From: Nanobdellota archaeon
GTDB lineage: Archaea > Nanobdellota > Nanobdellia > Pacearchaeales > GW2011-AR1
DNA: 36,168 bases
Direction: 5' to 3'
Assembly: GCA_017610405.1 (NCBI GenBank)
Contig: JAFCCD010000003.1
Coordinates: 1-36,168 of the forward strand
Under the pieces are notes generated by a model, which ran no database searches, was not told the origin of the DNA, and was given only the letters and a program-made list of their open reading frames with translations. A program made the position numbers and the translations under genes. Of this stretch, positions 1-7,126 are shown piece by piece (the first letter of the stretch is position 1; every line of letters begins with the position of its first letter).

Positions 1-536
1 TCTTTAATAAATTCAGAAACAATTTTATTTTTTCCAGGAATTTTCGCCTTTATTTTCTTTAAAGTTTCTCTTGCAAATAGAAGAGCTTTTTCATTTGGAA
101 CAGCAATAAAGAAAATAGTTGAGCCGGGTTTAACAATTGCTGCTTTTCCTGAAGGTTTTCCATAAGACAGTTGCATTCCTGTCTGCATTCTATCAGACCC
201 TGCACCAGTTAACATTTTATTTTCTCGCTGAATATGATGTGGAAAAGGAACAATTCTAAAAAAATACTGGCCTGATAACTCTTCATCAAGTTTTTTATTA
301 ACGAACTGTCTACAAGATTCTAATGCATTGTGCCTTATTTGAACTTTTTCTTTAGAAAGAAATCTAATTTCATAAGGAAGTTTTCCTTCCTTATGGAGAA
401 CATTAGAACCCATAGTAAATTTCACAATTTTTTGTTGAGGAACTGTTTTCACATAAGATTTTCCCTTCTTTTTACTCACTCGTGTAAAGGGAACAACTTT
501 TTTCTTTGAATATGAATATGCTTTTCTTAATCCCAT
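1..536 (-). CDS. rpl10e: Ribosomal protein L10e (uL16), C-terminus cut by window edge
   Basis: Component of the large ribosomal subunit near the central protuberance and the tRNA-binding sites. The minus-strand frame opens with ATG at 536-534 and stays open to the window edge, giving 178 complete codons. It carries the archaeal/eukaryotic L10e sequence: MGLRKAYSYS at the start, a central HNALESCRQFVNKKL, then GAGSDRMQTGMQLSYGKP, the conserved basic-Gly stretch. The C-terminus lies outside the window, so its length cannot be judged. It starts one base after the stop codon of the upstream L35Ae gene, so the two are almost certainly co-transcribed. Family assignment is secure from sequence. Confidence 0.95.
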   Translation of the reverse strand, partial: MGLRKAYSYSKKKVVPFTRVSKKKGKSYVKTVPQQKIVKFTMGSNVLHKEGKLPYEIRFLSKEKVQIRHNALESCRQFVNKKLDEELSGQYFFRIVPFPHHIQRENKMLTGAGSDRMQTGMQLSYGKPSGKAAIVKPGSTIFFIAVPNEKALLFARETLKKIKAKIPGKNKIVSEFIK

Positions 537-537
537 T

Positions 538-966
538 TTATTTTATCTCCACATCTGTTGCAATTGCTTGTCCTGGAAGACCTATTTCAAAGATTGCCCT
601 CACAAGACCTTTATTTCCATGAGCAGAAGAGATTTTTCCCCTAATTATTTTTCCTCCAGGAGATTTCCATTCAACATTTTTTCCAATAAGCTTTTCTGCT
701 TTTTCTCTATTTTCTGTTCCAAAATCCAATAAAAAATGCTTTTCATGAATTCTTTTTTTTCCTCTTCTAAATTGTATAACTTTGCCTTTTGTAGATTTGT
801 TGGTTTTATCCAAAGAAACTTTTTTTTCTTTTTTAACTTCTTTTTTTAACTGTTTTTTCTCATCTAATACTTCTTCAGCCACAGCTATTTTTTCAGGAAC
901 TTTATCTCCTTTTTCAATATCCTGAATAATCTCTTCTTTTTCCTTTTTAGAAATTGTATCTTCCAT
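538..966 (-). CDS. rpl35ae: Ribosomal protein L35Ae (eL33) with Lys/Glu-rich N-terminal extension
   Basis: Large-subunit ribosomal protein found only in archaea and eukaryotes. The last ~80 of 142 residues match the family: QFRRGKKRIHEKH, then REKAEKLIGKNVEWKSPGGK, then SAHGNKGLVRAIFEIGLPGQ and a terminal VEIK. The first ~60 residues are a low-complexity Lys/Glu tail absent from typical ~85-90 residue members; it may be disordered and RNA-binding. The gene is the first of a two-gene unit with L10e, one base apart. The ATG at 966 is used; upstream is A+T-rich with TTTATAAA-like sequence on the minus strand about 25 bases before it. Confidence 0.93.
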   Translation of the reverse strand: MEDTISKKEKEEIIQDIEKGDKVPEKIAVAEEVLDEKKQLKKEVKKEKKVSLDKTNKSTKGKVIQFRRGKKRIHEKHFLLDFGTENREKAEKLIGKNVEWKSPGGKIIRGKISSAHGNKGLVRAIFEIGLPGQAIATDVEIK

Positions 967-1034
967 ATTAGTTAATCAAGAAAATTTATTTATAAAGGTT
1001 TCCAGCATCTTTTATTACTAAATTAAATTTTATT

Positions 1035-2849
1035 TTAAAGAATAATTTCAAAATTTCCAAGTTCTTCTTTCACAAACTCAAAAACCTTTGGATTAATCTC
1101 AACACCTTTTCTAGGTTTTTGTTGCTCTACATATACTGAAACTTCTTTCATATCCGAATCTTCAACTTTATCTGTTATTTTTTTCACGCTTCCTTCAATA
1201 AAAAGAAAACTCGCACCATTACAATGCAAAAGTTCTGCATTCATATCTTTTCCAGCTTTTTTATATCGAAGCCTCATTCTTCCTTTTTCCAAAGCAACTA
1301 AATCACTTCTCTGAGAATAATCAATAAGCTCATTAATTAGTATAGATGCATTTTTTCTTGCATTATCAACTTTATGAGCATCTAATTTCCCTTTCTTAAA
1401 TTCAGTTTTTGCTTTAATAACATCTTTTAAAATTCTAATGTGTTGCTGAGTAAACTTTCCTTTTTTTACAAGTTTTTCAAATTCAAGAATACTAGCTGAT
1501 GGTGATTTTTTTCCAAAAATAGCTTCAAGAAGACTAAATATATCTTTATGAATCTGGTCTATTGTTTTTTCTTGAGATCTTTTTTCTATCTGCTTTCTCA
1601 ATTCCTTTAATCTTTTTATAAATTCTTCTCCACCTTTTAGAAATTTATCAATTTCTGCACCTGAAATCTCTTTTATCTTTTCATGTTCATAATCTCTCCA
1701 GGTATTTACAACTTTCTCTAAAAAATCAATATATTTTTTCTCAATCATTTTTGTATTATAAAATTCTTTTTTGAACTCTCTTACTAATTCTTTTTTCGCA
1801 TTTGGTGGTGGAAGCCCATAAAGCATTAACATTGCTTGTGCAGGAGTTGTAATTCCCCAAAATATATTCACAAAAATATCAGATAATAAAGTTCTTTTAC
1901 TTGAAGGGATAACCTTATCCCCCATAGACATAAACATATCAATTGCTTCAGGACTTGGTTTCAAACGTCCCATCCTAAGAAGAGCTTTCCATGGAAGGAA
2001 TGTCCCTCTATCATAAATAGGAATTCCATCTCTAATAAAAGTAAACATAACAGGATGGGCATCTTTAACACTATCCCAAAAATCAGTTAATAAATAAATT
2101 TGTGGTTCAAGTTTGTTTTTAACACCTGCAAGAGCAGTCGCTTCAGAAACATATTGATGAATCATTCCTTTAAGCCTTTCTTTTAACTCAAGTCTTGGCA
2201 TTCTTTTTACATCAGTATCATTAATAATAACAAAAACATCAACATCAGAATTTTTACCTGCTTCTCCCCTAACCAAACTTCCACCTAAAACATAAGAAAC
2301 AACATATTTATCAAATTTCTGAAGAACCAGAGATTTGTGAATTTCTGCTACTCTCAAAGCTCCAAGAATTCCTTTATCATAAAGGGGAAAAGACATTCCT
2401 ATTGCAGCCATAAACTCAAATTTACTATCAAGCCCTGCTTCCCAGATATCTACAGGAGTTTTTATATGAACCCACACATTTTGTTTTGTTCTTTCAATTT
2501 CAGAAACAACCTCTTTCTTCATCTTAGGTATTTCTTTTAACTTATCTTCTGGAATTATAATATAAAGATGAACTTTTTTTTGTATTTTCTTAAATTCTTC
2601 TTCAGGAATATTATCTCCAATTTCTTCTTCGATAAATTCTTTTATTGATGGGGGAGGTAGAATTCCTATTGCCTGAGTAAAAGAATATTTTTTAAGTATA
2701 AATCCTTTAAATTTTTCAAGCTCTTTTTTTGTTTTTTCAAGCTCTTTTTGTATTTTTTTAGAATTTTCAGGAGTAATTGGTTTTTTAGTAGAATATTTAT
2801 TAATTTCCATACCAGGAATGTTTTCTTCTACCTTGTTGTCTTTTCCCAT
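1035..2849 (-). CDS. Large protein with a nucleotidyltransferase (pol beta-like) domain
   Basis: A 604-residue protein with a nucleotidyltransferase core at about residues 180-290. The signature is GGS at 189-191, then RGE and SDVDVFV, so D202 and D204 are the likely metal-binding pair. Residues 30-50 are a charged helix. The part before the core (about 85-175) reads as a separate alpha/beta domain, and residues 370-480 are charged and helical. The substrate is not predictable; the fold is shared by tRNA-modifying, antibiotic-modifying and toxin-family enzymes. It stands alone between L35Ae and tRNA-Gly on the same strand. No partner antitoxin-like gene is adjacent, and the large size argues against a minimal MNT-type toxin. 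The domain is clear; the function is unknown. Confidence 0.8.
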   Translation of the reverse strand: MGKDNKVEENIPGMEINKYSTKKPITPENSKKIQKELEKTKKELEKFKGFILKKYSFTQAIGILPPPSIKEFIEEEIGDNIPEEEFKKIQKKVHLYIIIPEDKLKEIPKMKKEVVSEIERTKQNVWVHIKTPVDIWEAGLDSKFEFMAAIGMSFPLYDKGILGALRVAEIHKSLVLQKFDKYVVSYVLGGSLVRGEAGKNSDVDVFVIINDTDVKRMPRLELKERLKGMIHQYVSEATALAGVKNKLEPQIYLLTDFWDSVKDAHPVMFTFIRDGIPIYDRGTFLPWKALLRMGRLKPSPEAIDMFMSMGDKVIPSSKRTLLSDIFVNIFWGITTPAQAMLMLYGLPPPNAKKELVREFKKEFYNTKMIEKKYIDFLEKVVNTWRDYEHEKIKEISGAEIDKFLKGGEEFIKRLKELRKQIEKRSQEKTIDQIHKDIFSLLEAIFGKKSPSASILEFEKLVKKGKFTQQHIRILKDVIKAKTEFKKGKLDAHKVDNARKNASILINELIDYSQRSDLVALEKGRMRLRYKKAGKDMNAELLHCNGASFLFIEGSVKKITDKVEDSDMKEVSVYVEQQKPRKGVEINPKVFEFVKEELGNFEIIL

Positions 2850-2896
2850 TAGTGAAAAAATGGGAAAAATCGTTTTTAAAACTTTCTAAAGATGGA

Positions 2897-2967
2897 TGCG
2901 CACGCGGAGAATCGAACTCCGGTCTGATCGTTGGCAACGATCTATTCTGCCACTTAACTACGCACGC
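2897..2967 (-). tRNA. tRNA-Gly (GCC)
   Basis: Minus-strand cloverleaf. The acceptor halves GCGTGCG/CGTGCGC pair with two G-U wobbles. There is a short D stem, an anticodon stem GATCG/CGATC with loop TTGCCAA (anticodon GCC), and a T stem CGGAG/CTCCG with loop TTCGATT. The discriminator is A. CCA is not encoded, and there is no intron. Confidence 0.93.
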
Positions 2968-2984
2968 CTTCAAAGAAAATAATT

Positions 2985-3224
2985 CTAATTTTTTTTACTT
3001 TTTTTAATAATATCAATTATCGCAAACAAAACTCCTATTCCTATAAAAATATATCCCATTGTTTGATTATTAAGGACAATTCCCACAACCACAAATATCA
3101 TAGATAAGGTGATTAAAAAAGTGGCTTTCTTTCTCTTCTTTTTCTTCTTAAAAAGAAACATTGCAGCGCCGATTAATAACAATGCTATAAATACAACGAA
3201 AATATAAATTTGTGATGCTGTCAT
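2985..3224 (-). CDS. Small membrane protein, unknown function
   Basis: A 79-residue protein from the ATG at 3224. A longer reading from a TTG at 3254 would run into the tRNA-like fragment at 3235-3258, so the ATG is preferred. It has two or three hydrophobic segments (about residues 6-24, 33-50 and 55-72) split by a KKKKKRKK stretch, which by the positive-inside rule should face the cytoplasm. It ends in KKSKKN. I recognise no family. It lies just upstream of tRNA-Gly on the same strand and immediately beyond the tRNA-Val 3'-end fragment. Confidence 0.6.
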   Translation of the reverse strand: MTASQIYIFVVFIALLLIGAAMFLFKKKKKRKKATFLITLSMIFVVVGIVLNNQTMGYIFIGIGVLFAIIDIIKKSKKN

Positions 3225-3234
3225 TTTACTTTTA

Positions 3235-3258
3235 ATGATCCATACAGGAATCAAACCT
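3235..3258 (-). repeat. Decayed copy of the tRNA-Val 3' end (att-like scar)
   Basis: 24 bases that align with 6439-6462 at 21 of 24 positions. Those are the last 22 bases of the intact tRNA-Val (6440-6510), namely the 3' acceptor strand, the T-stem 3' strand and most of the T loop, plus the bases just beyond. Orientation is the same (minus). The similarity stops at the T-stem 5' strand, so this is a 3'-end duplication and not a second tRNA gene. Together with the intact tRNA it brackets the 3413-6322 operon. Confidence 0.65.
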
Positions 3259-3412
3259 AAGTTTGCTCAACATAAAAAAAACTATATCTTTTTTAACTTT
3301 TTTGGTAGTAATGGGTTTGCACAATAAGTCTATGTTATACAAAAAGTCATCCAATTTGAAGATAAAGAAAAAATATCTATATGTGATTTATCTCTAAGCT
3401 TAAAATTTATTT

Positions 3413-3706
3413 TTAAAGTATTTCTTTTATCTTTTTTCCACTTTCTTCTCTAAATTCAATCCCTTTTTCTTTTAAGGCAGAAATCATATTTCCTCCAATC
3501 TTTCCTGCGACAACTAAATTAACCTTTTTATCTGCTAACATATAAGCCACAGAAAAACCAGCCCCGCCACCACCTGTTGCAAAAGGATTTTTAATTGTTT
3601 CTATTAATTTTTTATCTTCAAAAATAAGATAATAAGGGGCTCTTCCGCCTCTTTGACTTATTTCTGAATCTTCATTTTTTCCTTCAGATGCTATAGCTAT
3701 TTTCAT
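3413..3706 (-). CDS. NifX/NifB-like Fe-Mo-cofactor-binding family protein (MTH1175-like)
   Basis: A 97-residue protein of the small Nitro_FeMo-Co domain family (RNase H-like fold), which binds Fe-S or metal clusters in nitrogenase-related and other anaerobic contexts. Recognised from MKIAIASEG, the SQRGGRAPYYLIFED segment, the Gly-rich ATGGGGAG and the closing VNLVVAGKIGGNMISAL. It is of normal family length. No nitrogenase genes are visible, so nitrogen fixation is not implied. It is the last gene of the minus-strand operon and overlaps the preceding permease gene by 4 bases. The exact role is unknown. Confidence 0.85.
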   Translation of the reverse strand: MKIAIASEGKNEDSEISQRGGRAPYYLIFEDKKLIETIKNPFATGGGGAGFSVAYMLADKKVNLVVAGKIGGNMISALKEKGIEFREESGKKIKEIL

Positions 3707-4215
3707 TTTTTAACCTCCATTAATTTATTTATTAATATACCTTGAATAATAGATATAATAATCATAACAAAACTTAAAATTATTATATATTGCCATCCAA
3801 AATAAAGAATTGCAATAGGTAATAAAGGAATCTTTATTGCTCTGTTATATAAAAAACAAGCGGCAAGTCCATAGCTTAATCCCTTTGCTTTTAAATCTGC
3901 AAGTAATGGATACCACATATAAATAGGGCCAGTAGATAAAATTCCTCCAATAATTACAAAAAACCATTTTTTAACCCCCTTTTCTTTAAGATGTTTCATT
4001 ATAAATCTTGGAGTTATAAAATAATTAGTTAAACTCATTAAAACAAAAACAAGAATAAATACAGGAATTATTTTTAAAAGAATATTATGAAAAAAGTTTA
4101 TACTTAAGGAGAATAAGTCTTGTCTAATAAAAAATAAAAAAAGATAAATAATTAGCATACCTATTAAAAAATACCATGCTCCTGAAATTTGTTTTAATTT
4201 ATCTTTTATGTTCAT
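3703..4215 (-). CDS. Half-size permease (ArsP_1/DUF318-like), second subunit
   Basis: A 170-residue integral membrane protein with about five hydrophobic segments. The conserved-looking stretch is GGILSTGPIYMWYPLLADL followed by AACFLYNRAIKIPLLP. It resembles one half of the predicted permeases of the YraQ/ArsP_1 group, which in single-chain form are ~300 residues or more. The neighbouring gene (4217-4627) supplies the other half and starts upstream in the same operon, 1 base away. The two probably form one heteromeric transporter. The substrate is unknown; metal, metalloid or cofactor transport would fit the NifX-like neighbours but is a guess. Confidence 0.7.
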   Translation of the reverse strand: MNIKDKLKQISGAWYFLIGMLIIYLFLFFIRQDLFSLSINFFHNILLKIIPVFILVFVLMSLTNYFITPRFIMKHLKEKGVKKWFFVIIGGILSTGPIYMWYPLLADLKAKGLSYGLAACFLYNRAIKIPLLPIAILYFGWQYIIILSFVMIIISIIQGILINKLMEVKK

Positions 4216-4216
4216 C

Positions 4217-4627
4217 TTATAACACTCCTAAAATTAATATTGTGATTATAGCTACGATTATTGCTAAAATAAATGCAGTAATGTTTCTTAACAAAGCAAA
4301 TTTTTTCCCTAAAATTGCTGATTCTGCAGGTAATTGTATTAATCCAACCGTAACCCAAGCAACTAAGAAAGCAGTGACAGCCAAAAGATTAACTCCTTGA
4401 GTTAAAAGTTCTCCACCAAAAATATAACTTGTTACAGGATTTCCTGCAGATATGCTTCCCGCTAAACTACCAATAAAAGAATCTGAAATAATATTTTTAC
4501 TAAATATATTTGTATAAAATGATTTTGGGATTAAAGTAGAAATTAAGCTTATAAGTAAAATGGTTCCTAAGATCATAGGAAATGCTTTCCATAATCCTTT
4601 TCCTGCTTTTATTATTGATTGTTTCAT
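4217..4627 (-). CDS. Half-size permease (ArsP_1/DUF318-like), first subunit
   Basis: A 136-residue membrane protein with four hydrophobic segments. The central motif GSLAGSISAGNPVTSYIFGG followed by AFLVAWVTVGLIQLPAES is the permease-family signature half, with small residues and Pro in a re-entrant-looking segment. The protein is about half the usual single-chain length and is paired with the adjacent gene (3703-4215), one base downstream. An amphipathic N-terminus (KQSIIKAGKGLWKAFP) precedes the first membrane segment. The split looks native: both genes have proper starts and stops and no frameshift is visible. Confidence 0.7.
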   Translation of the reverse strand: MKQSIIKAGKGLWKAFPMILGTILLISLISTLIPKSFYTNIFSKNIISDSFIGSLAGSISAGNPVTSYIFGGELLTQGVNLLAVTAFLVAWVTVGLIQLPAESAILGKKFALLRNITAFILAIIVAIITILILGVL

Positions 4628-4648
4628 TTTGATTTTTTAGATAATTTT

Positions 4649-5308
4649 TTAAATTTCATAAATAAAAATTTTTTCATAAGGAATAAACCATTTTATAGCT
4701 TTTTCTTTTGGAGCTTTTTCAATAATCTTTCTAAATATCCTTATTGAATTTCCGTGTGCAGATATTGCTACATTAACATTGTTTCTTCTCATATATTTTT
4801 TTAACCAAAAAATAAACTTCTTAACTCTTTTTTCAACTTCTGCAAAGCTCTCTCCGTTTGGAGCTGCAACATTATAACCTCTATGAATTGCTTTGTATTC
4901 TTTTTTCCCTAAAAACTTTTCAACTTCTTTTTTTTGTTTTGGATTCAAATTTTCAATAGCATCTCCATAAATTCTAAGGTCATAACTTTTCTTTCCTATT
5001 TTTTCAATAAAACTCTTATGGCTTATTCCTTCTAAATCTCCATAACTTCTTTCAATCATCCTATCATCTTCAATAATCTTTTTACATTCTGGATGAAATT
5101 TTAGGACTTGTTTTAGTGTATTTTTTGATCGGGGTAAAGATGTATGAATTGCAACTTCAAATTTTTTATTCTTTAACTTTTTAGCAACTTTTTTCGCATC
5201 ATTTATTCCTTTTAGAGTTAATTTTGATTCACTTTGTCCTGTAAAAATTCCTTTCTCATTATTTTTTGTTTCACCATGTCTAAATAAATAAATTTTATTA
5301 TGTTTCAT
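4649..5308 (-). CDS. Phosphoglycerate mutase-like histidine phosphatase
   Basis: A 219-residue member of the histidine phosphatase superfamily, closest in layout to 2,3-bisphosphoglycerate-dependent phosphoglycerate mutase. IYLFRHGETKNN carries the catalytic RHG, TSLPRSKNTLKQ the phosphate-pocket Arg, ERSYGDLEG the Glu, and AISAHGNSIR the second catalytic His. An insert of about 30 residues (about 105-135) follows the pattern of the dPGM subfamily. The ATG at 5308 is chosen because the alternative TTG at 5326 would overlap the upstream gene, whose stop is at 5310-5312. Glycolytic mutase activity is plausible, but its place in a NifX/permease operon leaves room for another phosphatase substrate. 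Confidence 0.8.
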   Translation of the reverse strand: MKHNKIYLFRHGETKNNEKGIFTGQSESKLTLKGINDAKKVAKKLKNKKFEVAIHTSLPRSKNTLKQVLKFHPECKKIIEDDRMIERSYGDLEGISHKSFIEKIGKKSYDLRIYGDAIENLNPKQKKEVEKFLGKKEYKAIHRGYNVAAPNGESFAEVEKRVKKFIFWLKKYMRRNNVNVAISAHGNSIRIFRKIIEKAPKEKAIKWFIPYEKIFIYEI

Positions 5309-5309
5309 T

Positions 5310-5498
5310 TTAATGACTACATCCAAAATCTAATTCTTTAAGATTATCTATGTTTTCAATAACTTCTTTCACTGTTTTGTAAATTTCTAAATTCTTTATG
5401 TTTGTGTCATAAATTCCAAAATAAGGACAATATCTGAAATGTTTACTAAGTTTAGAATTAAGTCCCATATTCTCATCTATTGCTAACAATAATTTCAT
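5310..5498 (-). CDS. Short NifX-like domain protein, C-terminal half missing
   Basis: A 62-residue protein with the N-terminal half of the Nitro_FeMo-Co domain: MKLLLAIDENMGLNSKLSKH, then CPYFGIYD. It ends in GCSH, where family members would normally continue for about 40 residues with the Gly-rich cofactor-binding half. It could be a functional half-domain working with the full-length paralogue at 3413-3706, or a truncated gene. The stop is followed within a base by the mutase start, so the two are translationally close. C and H residues at the terminus could bind metal; that is inference. Confidence 0.65.
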   Translation of the reverse strand: MKLLLAIDENMGLNSKLSKHFRYCPYFGIYDTNIKNLEIYKTVKEVIENIDNLKELDFGCSH

Positions 5499-5526
5499 TT
5501 TATTTTCTCTTTATTTTATCTTTATT

Positions 5527-6006
5527 TTATCTTTTTGTCATAGAACTTCCACATTTAGGACATTTTTGCTGTGTGCAAGGAACTCCAACTGAATGAGGAA
5601 CTTTTGCTCCACATTTTGGGCAAACACAAACTCCTCCAGGTCCACCTGCAACAGGTCCACCCATTCTTCCTTTGCCTCCACCAGCTGGCGCTCTAAAACG
5701 TCCACCTCTTGGTCTTACCATTTCAAAATCACCTCCTTTAATTTTAATTGCTTGACCATTAATTATAGCATCTGCTAATTTTTTTCTTCCTATTCTAAGT
5801 AATCTTGATAATGTAGACTGAGATATTTTCATCTTTTTTCCAGCTTTGCCTTGTTCCATTCCTTCAAAATCTATTAGTCTTATTGCTTCTAATTCATCAA
5901 AACTCAAAATAGTTTCTTTTAAATTAGACATAGGAATCCCTACTGGTTTAAAATAAGTTACATCTGGTTGAAAAGAGATTCTTCTGATTCTTCTGGGTCT
6001 TACCAT
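5527..6006 (-). CDS. UPF0251/DUF134 helix-turn-helix protein with Gly-rich linker and zinc ribbon
   Basis: A 159-residue protein. Residues 1-95 match UPF0251: MVRPRRIRRI at the start, FDELEAIRLIDFEGMEQ and a sigma-70 region-4-like HTH around KISQSTLSRLLRIGRKKLAD. A Gly/Pro/Arg-rich linker (about 98-128) follows, then four cysteines as CVCPKCG and CPKCG near the C-terminus, a zinc-ribbon arrangement (a further CTQQKC lies between). It probably binds DNA and regulates its own operon. UPF0251, DUF5320 and NifX-like genes recur together in anaerobes from general knowledge; the linkage here agrees with that. Confidence 0.85.
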   Translation of the reverse strand: MVRPRRIRRISFQPDVTYFKPVGIPMSNLKETILSFDELEAIRLIDFEGMEQGKAGKKMKISQSTLSRLLRIGRKKLADAIINGQAIKIKGGDFEMVRPRGGRFRAPAGGGKGRMGGPVAGGPGGVCVCPKCGAKVPHSVGVPCTQQKCPKCGSSMTKR

Positions 6007-6013
6007 TTTCTTA

Positions 6014-6322
6014 TTACTCTTTCAATTCTTTTAACCTTTTTTGTATTTCTTCCATGTCTTGTTTCAAGGTTTCTAATTCTTCTTTGAGATATTGTTTTTC
6101 TTGTTTTTCTGTAATTACTTGTGGTTGCATTTGTTGTATTGGCATTGGTTGGATAGCTTTTACTCTCCATCCAAATCCTCTTCCTCTACCGAATCCTCTA
6201 CCCATTCCTCGACCGTAACCTTGGTTTACAAAACCAGGCGTGTTAAAACCTGCACAATATCCCATTCCTCTTCCAGTCATTGATCCTTGTCCATTTGGAC
6301 CTGTTCCATCTCCTTGTGGCAT
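6014..6322 (-). CDS. DUF5320 family Gly/Met-rich protein
   Basis: A 102-residue protein whose N-terminus MPQGDGTGPNGQGSMTGRGM is the DUF5320 hallmark. A Gly/Arg/Phe-rich stretch (about 35-52), a Met/Gln/Pro-rich link (about 57-70) and a C-terminal coiled coil (about 73-102) follow. Function is unknown. It is the first gene of the minus-strand operon running to 3413. A good ribosome-binding site (AAGGAG) lies 8-13 bases before the ATG at 6322. Confidence 0.85.
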   Translation of the reverse strand: MPQGDGTGPNGQGSMTGRGMGYCAGFNTPGFVNQGYGRGMGRGFGRGRGFGWRVKAIQPMPIQQMQPQVITEKQEKQYLKEELETLKQDMEEIQKRLKELKE

Positions 6323-6330
6323 TTTATTTT

Positions 6331-6388
6331 CTCCTTGCCCTTTAAAGGCTAATTTAATTATGAATATATAATCATAAAAGTATTTAAA
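6331..6388 (-). promoter_or_regulatory. Promoter and ribosome-binding site of the DUF5320-to-NifX operon
   Basis: On the minus strand a TATA-like TTTAAATA (6381-6388) precedes AAGGAG (6331-6336), which precedes the ATG at 6322. The distance between TATA box and start allows a leader of roughly 35 bases, in contrast to the leaderless-looking promoters elsewhere in the window. Confidence 0.55.
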
Positions 6389-6439
6389 TGTTCCGTTTTG
6401 AGCAGATATGCATAATAAGGAATTGGCTAAGAAAATTTA

Positions 6440-6510
6440 TGGTCCATACAGGAATCGGACCTGTGCCTCTTCGGTGTAAACGAAGTGTTCTACCATTAGA
6501 CTAATGGACC
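6440..6510 (-). tRNA. tRNA-Val (TAC)
   Basis: The acceptor GGTCCAT/ATGGACC is perfect. The anticodon stem CTTCG/CGAAG carries loop TTTACAC (anticodon TAC). The T stem is ACAGG/CCTGT with loop TCCGATT, and the discriminator is A. C replaces the nearly universal T at position 55 of the T loop, and the D stem has a C-A mismatch at 12-23. There is no intron and no encoded CCA. Its 3' end is duplicated at 3235-3258. Confidence 0.9.
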
Positions 6511-6559
6511 TTAATTTAAGATAGAAGAATTTAGCTTTTAAAAGTTTTGAAATGCTAAA

Positions 6560-6582
6560 CGCCTTGACCAGGAGAGTGGAGG
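6560..6582 (-). repeat. tRNA-3'-end-like repeat, copy F (resembles tRNA-Ser(GGA))
   Basis: Reading on the minus strand, an arm CCTCCACTCT is followed by CCTGGTCAAGGCG. The second part matches the T-stem 3' strand and acceptor 3' strand of tRNA-Ser(GGA), CCTGGTCAGGGCG, with one change. It lies about 50 bases beyond the stop of the AdoMetDC-like gene, on the same strand as that gene and the tRNA. Confidence 0.55.
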
Positions 6583-6633
6583 AATTAATGTTTTTATTTC
6601 CTTAATAAACTACTTTTCTAATATGGTTGGGGG

Positions 6634-6996
6634 TTAAATTCTTTCCTTACTATAAACAGAGACATTTTTTGCCCCAAAAAATTTCTTACAGAATTTTACA
6701 AGGATTTTAGAATTATATTTTTTACAACTAAAAACATCAATAAAAGCCCTATTACCTTTATCATCACAATGAATTACTATTGATGAAGTCTCTATAAATT
6801 GCATAGCAGACCATCCTTTTAATTTTCCACTTCCAAATTGATCTATTCTTGTAGGACCATGTCTCTTCATCTTTAGAACTTCAGCTAGTTCTTTAATAAA
6901 TCGCTTTATGATTTTGGGATCTCTTAAAAGTTTGTTATTACAATCATGCAAATCTACATTTGTTGATCTTCCCCACAACCAATCTTTTTTTACCAT
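6634..6996 (-). CDS. S-adenosylmethionine decarboxylase-like protein without the canonical ESH
   Basis: A 120-residue protein of the AdoMet decarboxylase fold (polyamine synthesis in the standard family). Conserved-looking parts are WGRSTNVDLHDCN at the N-terminus, GWSAMQFIETSSIVIH and AFIDVFSCKKYN. In the classical enzyme the precursor cuts itself between Glu and Ser of ESH to form the pyruvoyl cofactor. Here the matching place reads E69-T-S-S, with no His directly after. Either the cleavage site is shifted, the chemistry differs, or the activity is lost. The gene is alone between tRNA-Ser(GGA) and repeat copy F, like a one-gene insert. The ATG at 6996 has a TTTAAA-containing sequence some 25 bases upstream. 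Confidence 0.7.
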   Translation of the reverse strand: MVKKDWLWGRSTNVDLHDCNNKLLRDPKIIKRFIKELAEVLKMKRHGPTRIDQFGSGKLKGWSAMQFIETSSIVIHCDDKGNRAFIDVFSCKKYNSKILVKFCKKFFGAKNVSVYSKERI

Positions 6997-7126
6997 TTTT
7001 ATGATATATAATAAATCTTTTTAAATTCTCTTATTTTTTAGCTATAATAAACATAAAACCCTCATAATTATTGTTTCTTTCTTCAGAATGCATTGAGAAA
7101 ATTCTAATTGTATTACTTATTATACA

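Noticed and set aside
3309-3395. Plus-strand frame of about 28 codons starting ATGGGTTTGCAC
   Set aside because: Short and Lys/Tyr-rich as expected by chance in A+T-rich sequence, with no promoter or ribosome-binding site.
3413-6322. Nitrogen fixation cluster
   Set aside because: NifX-like domains occur widely without nitrogenase; no nifH, nifD, nifK or nifB is present.
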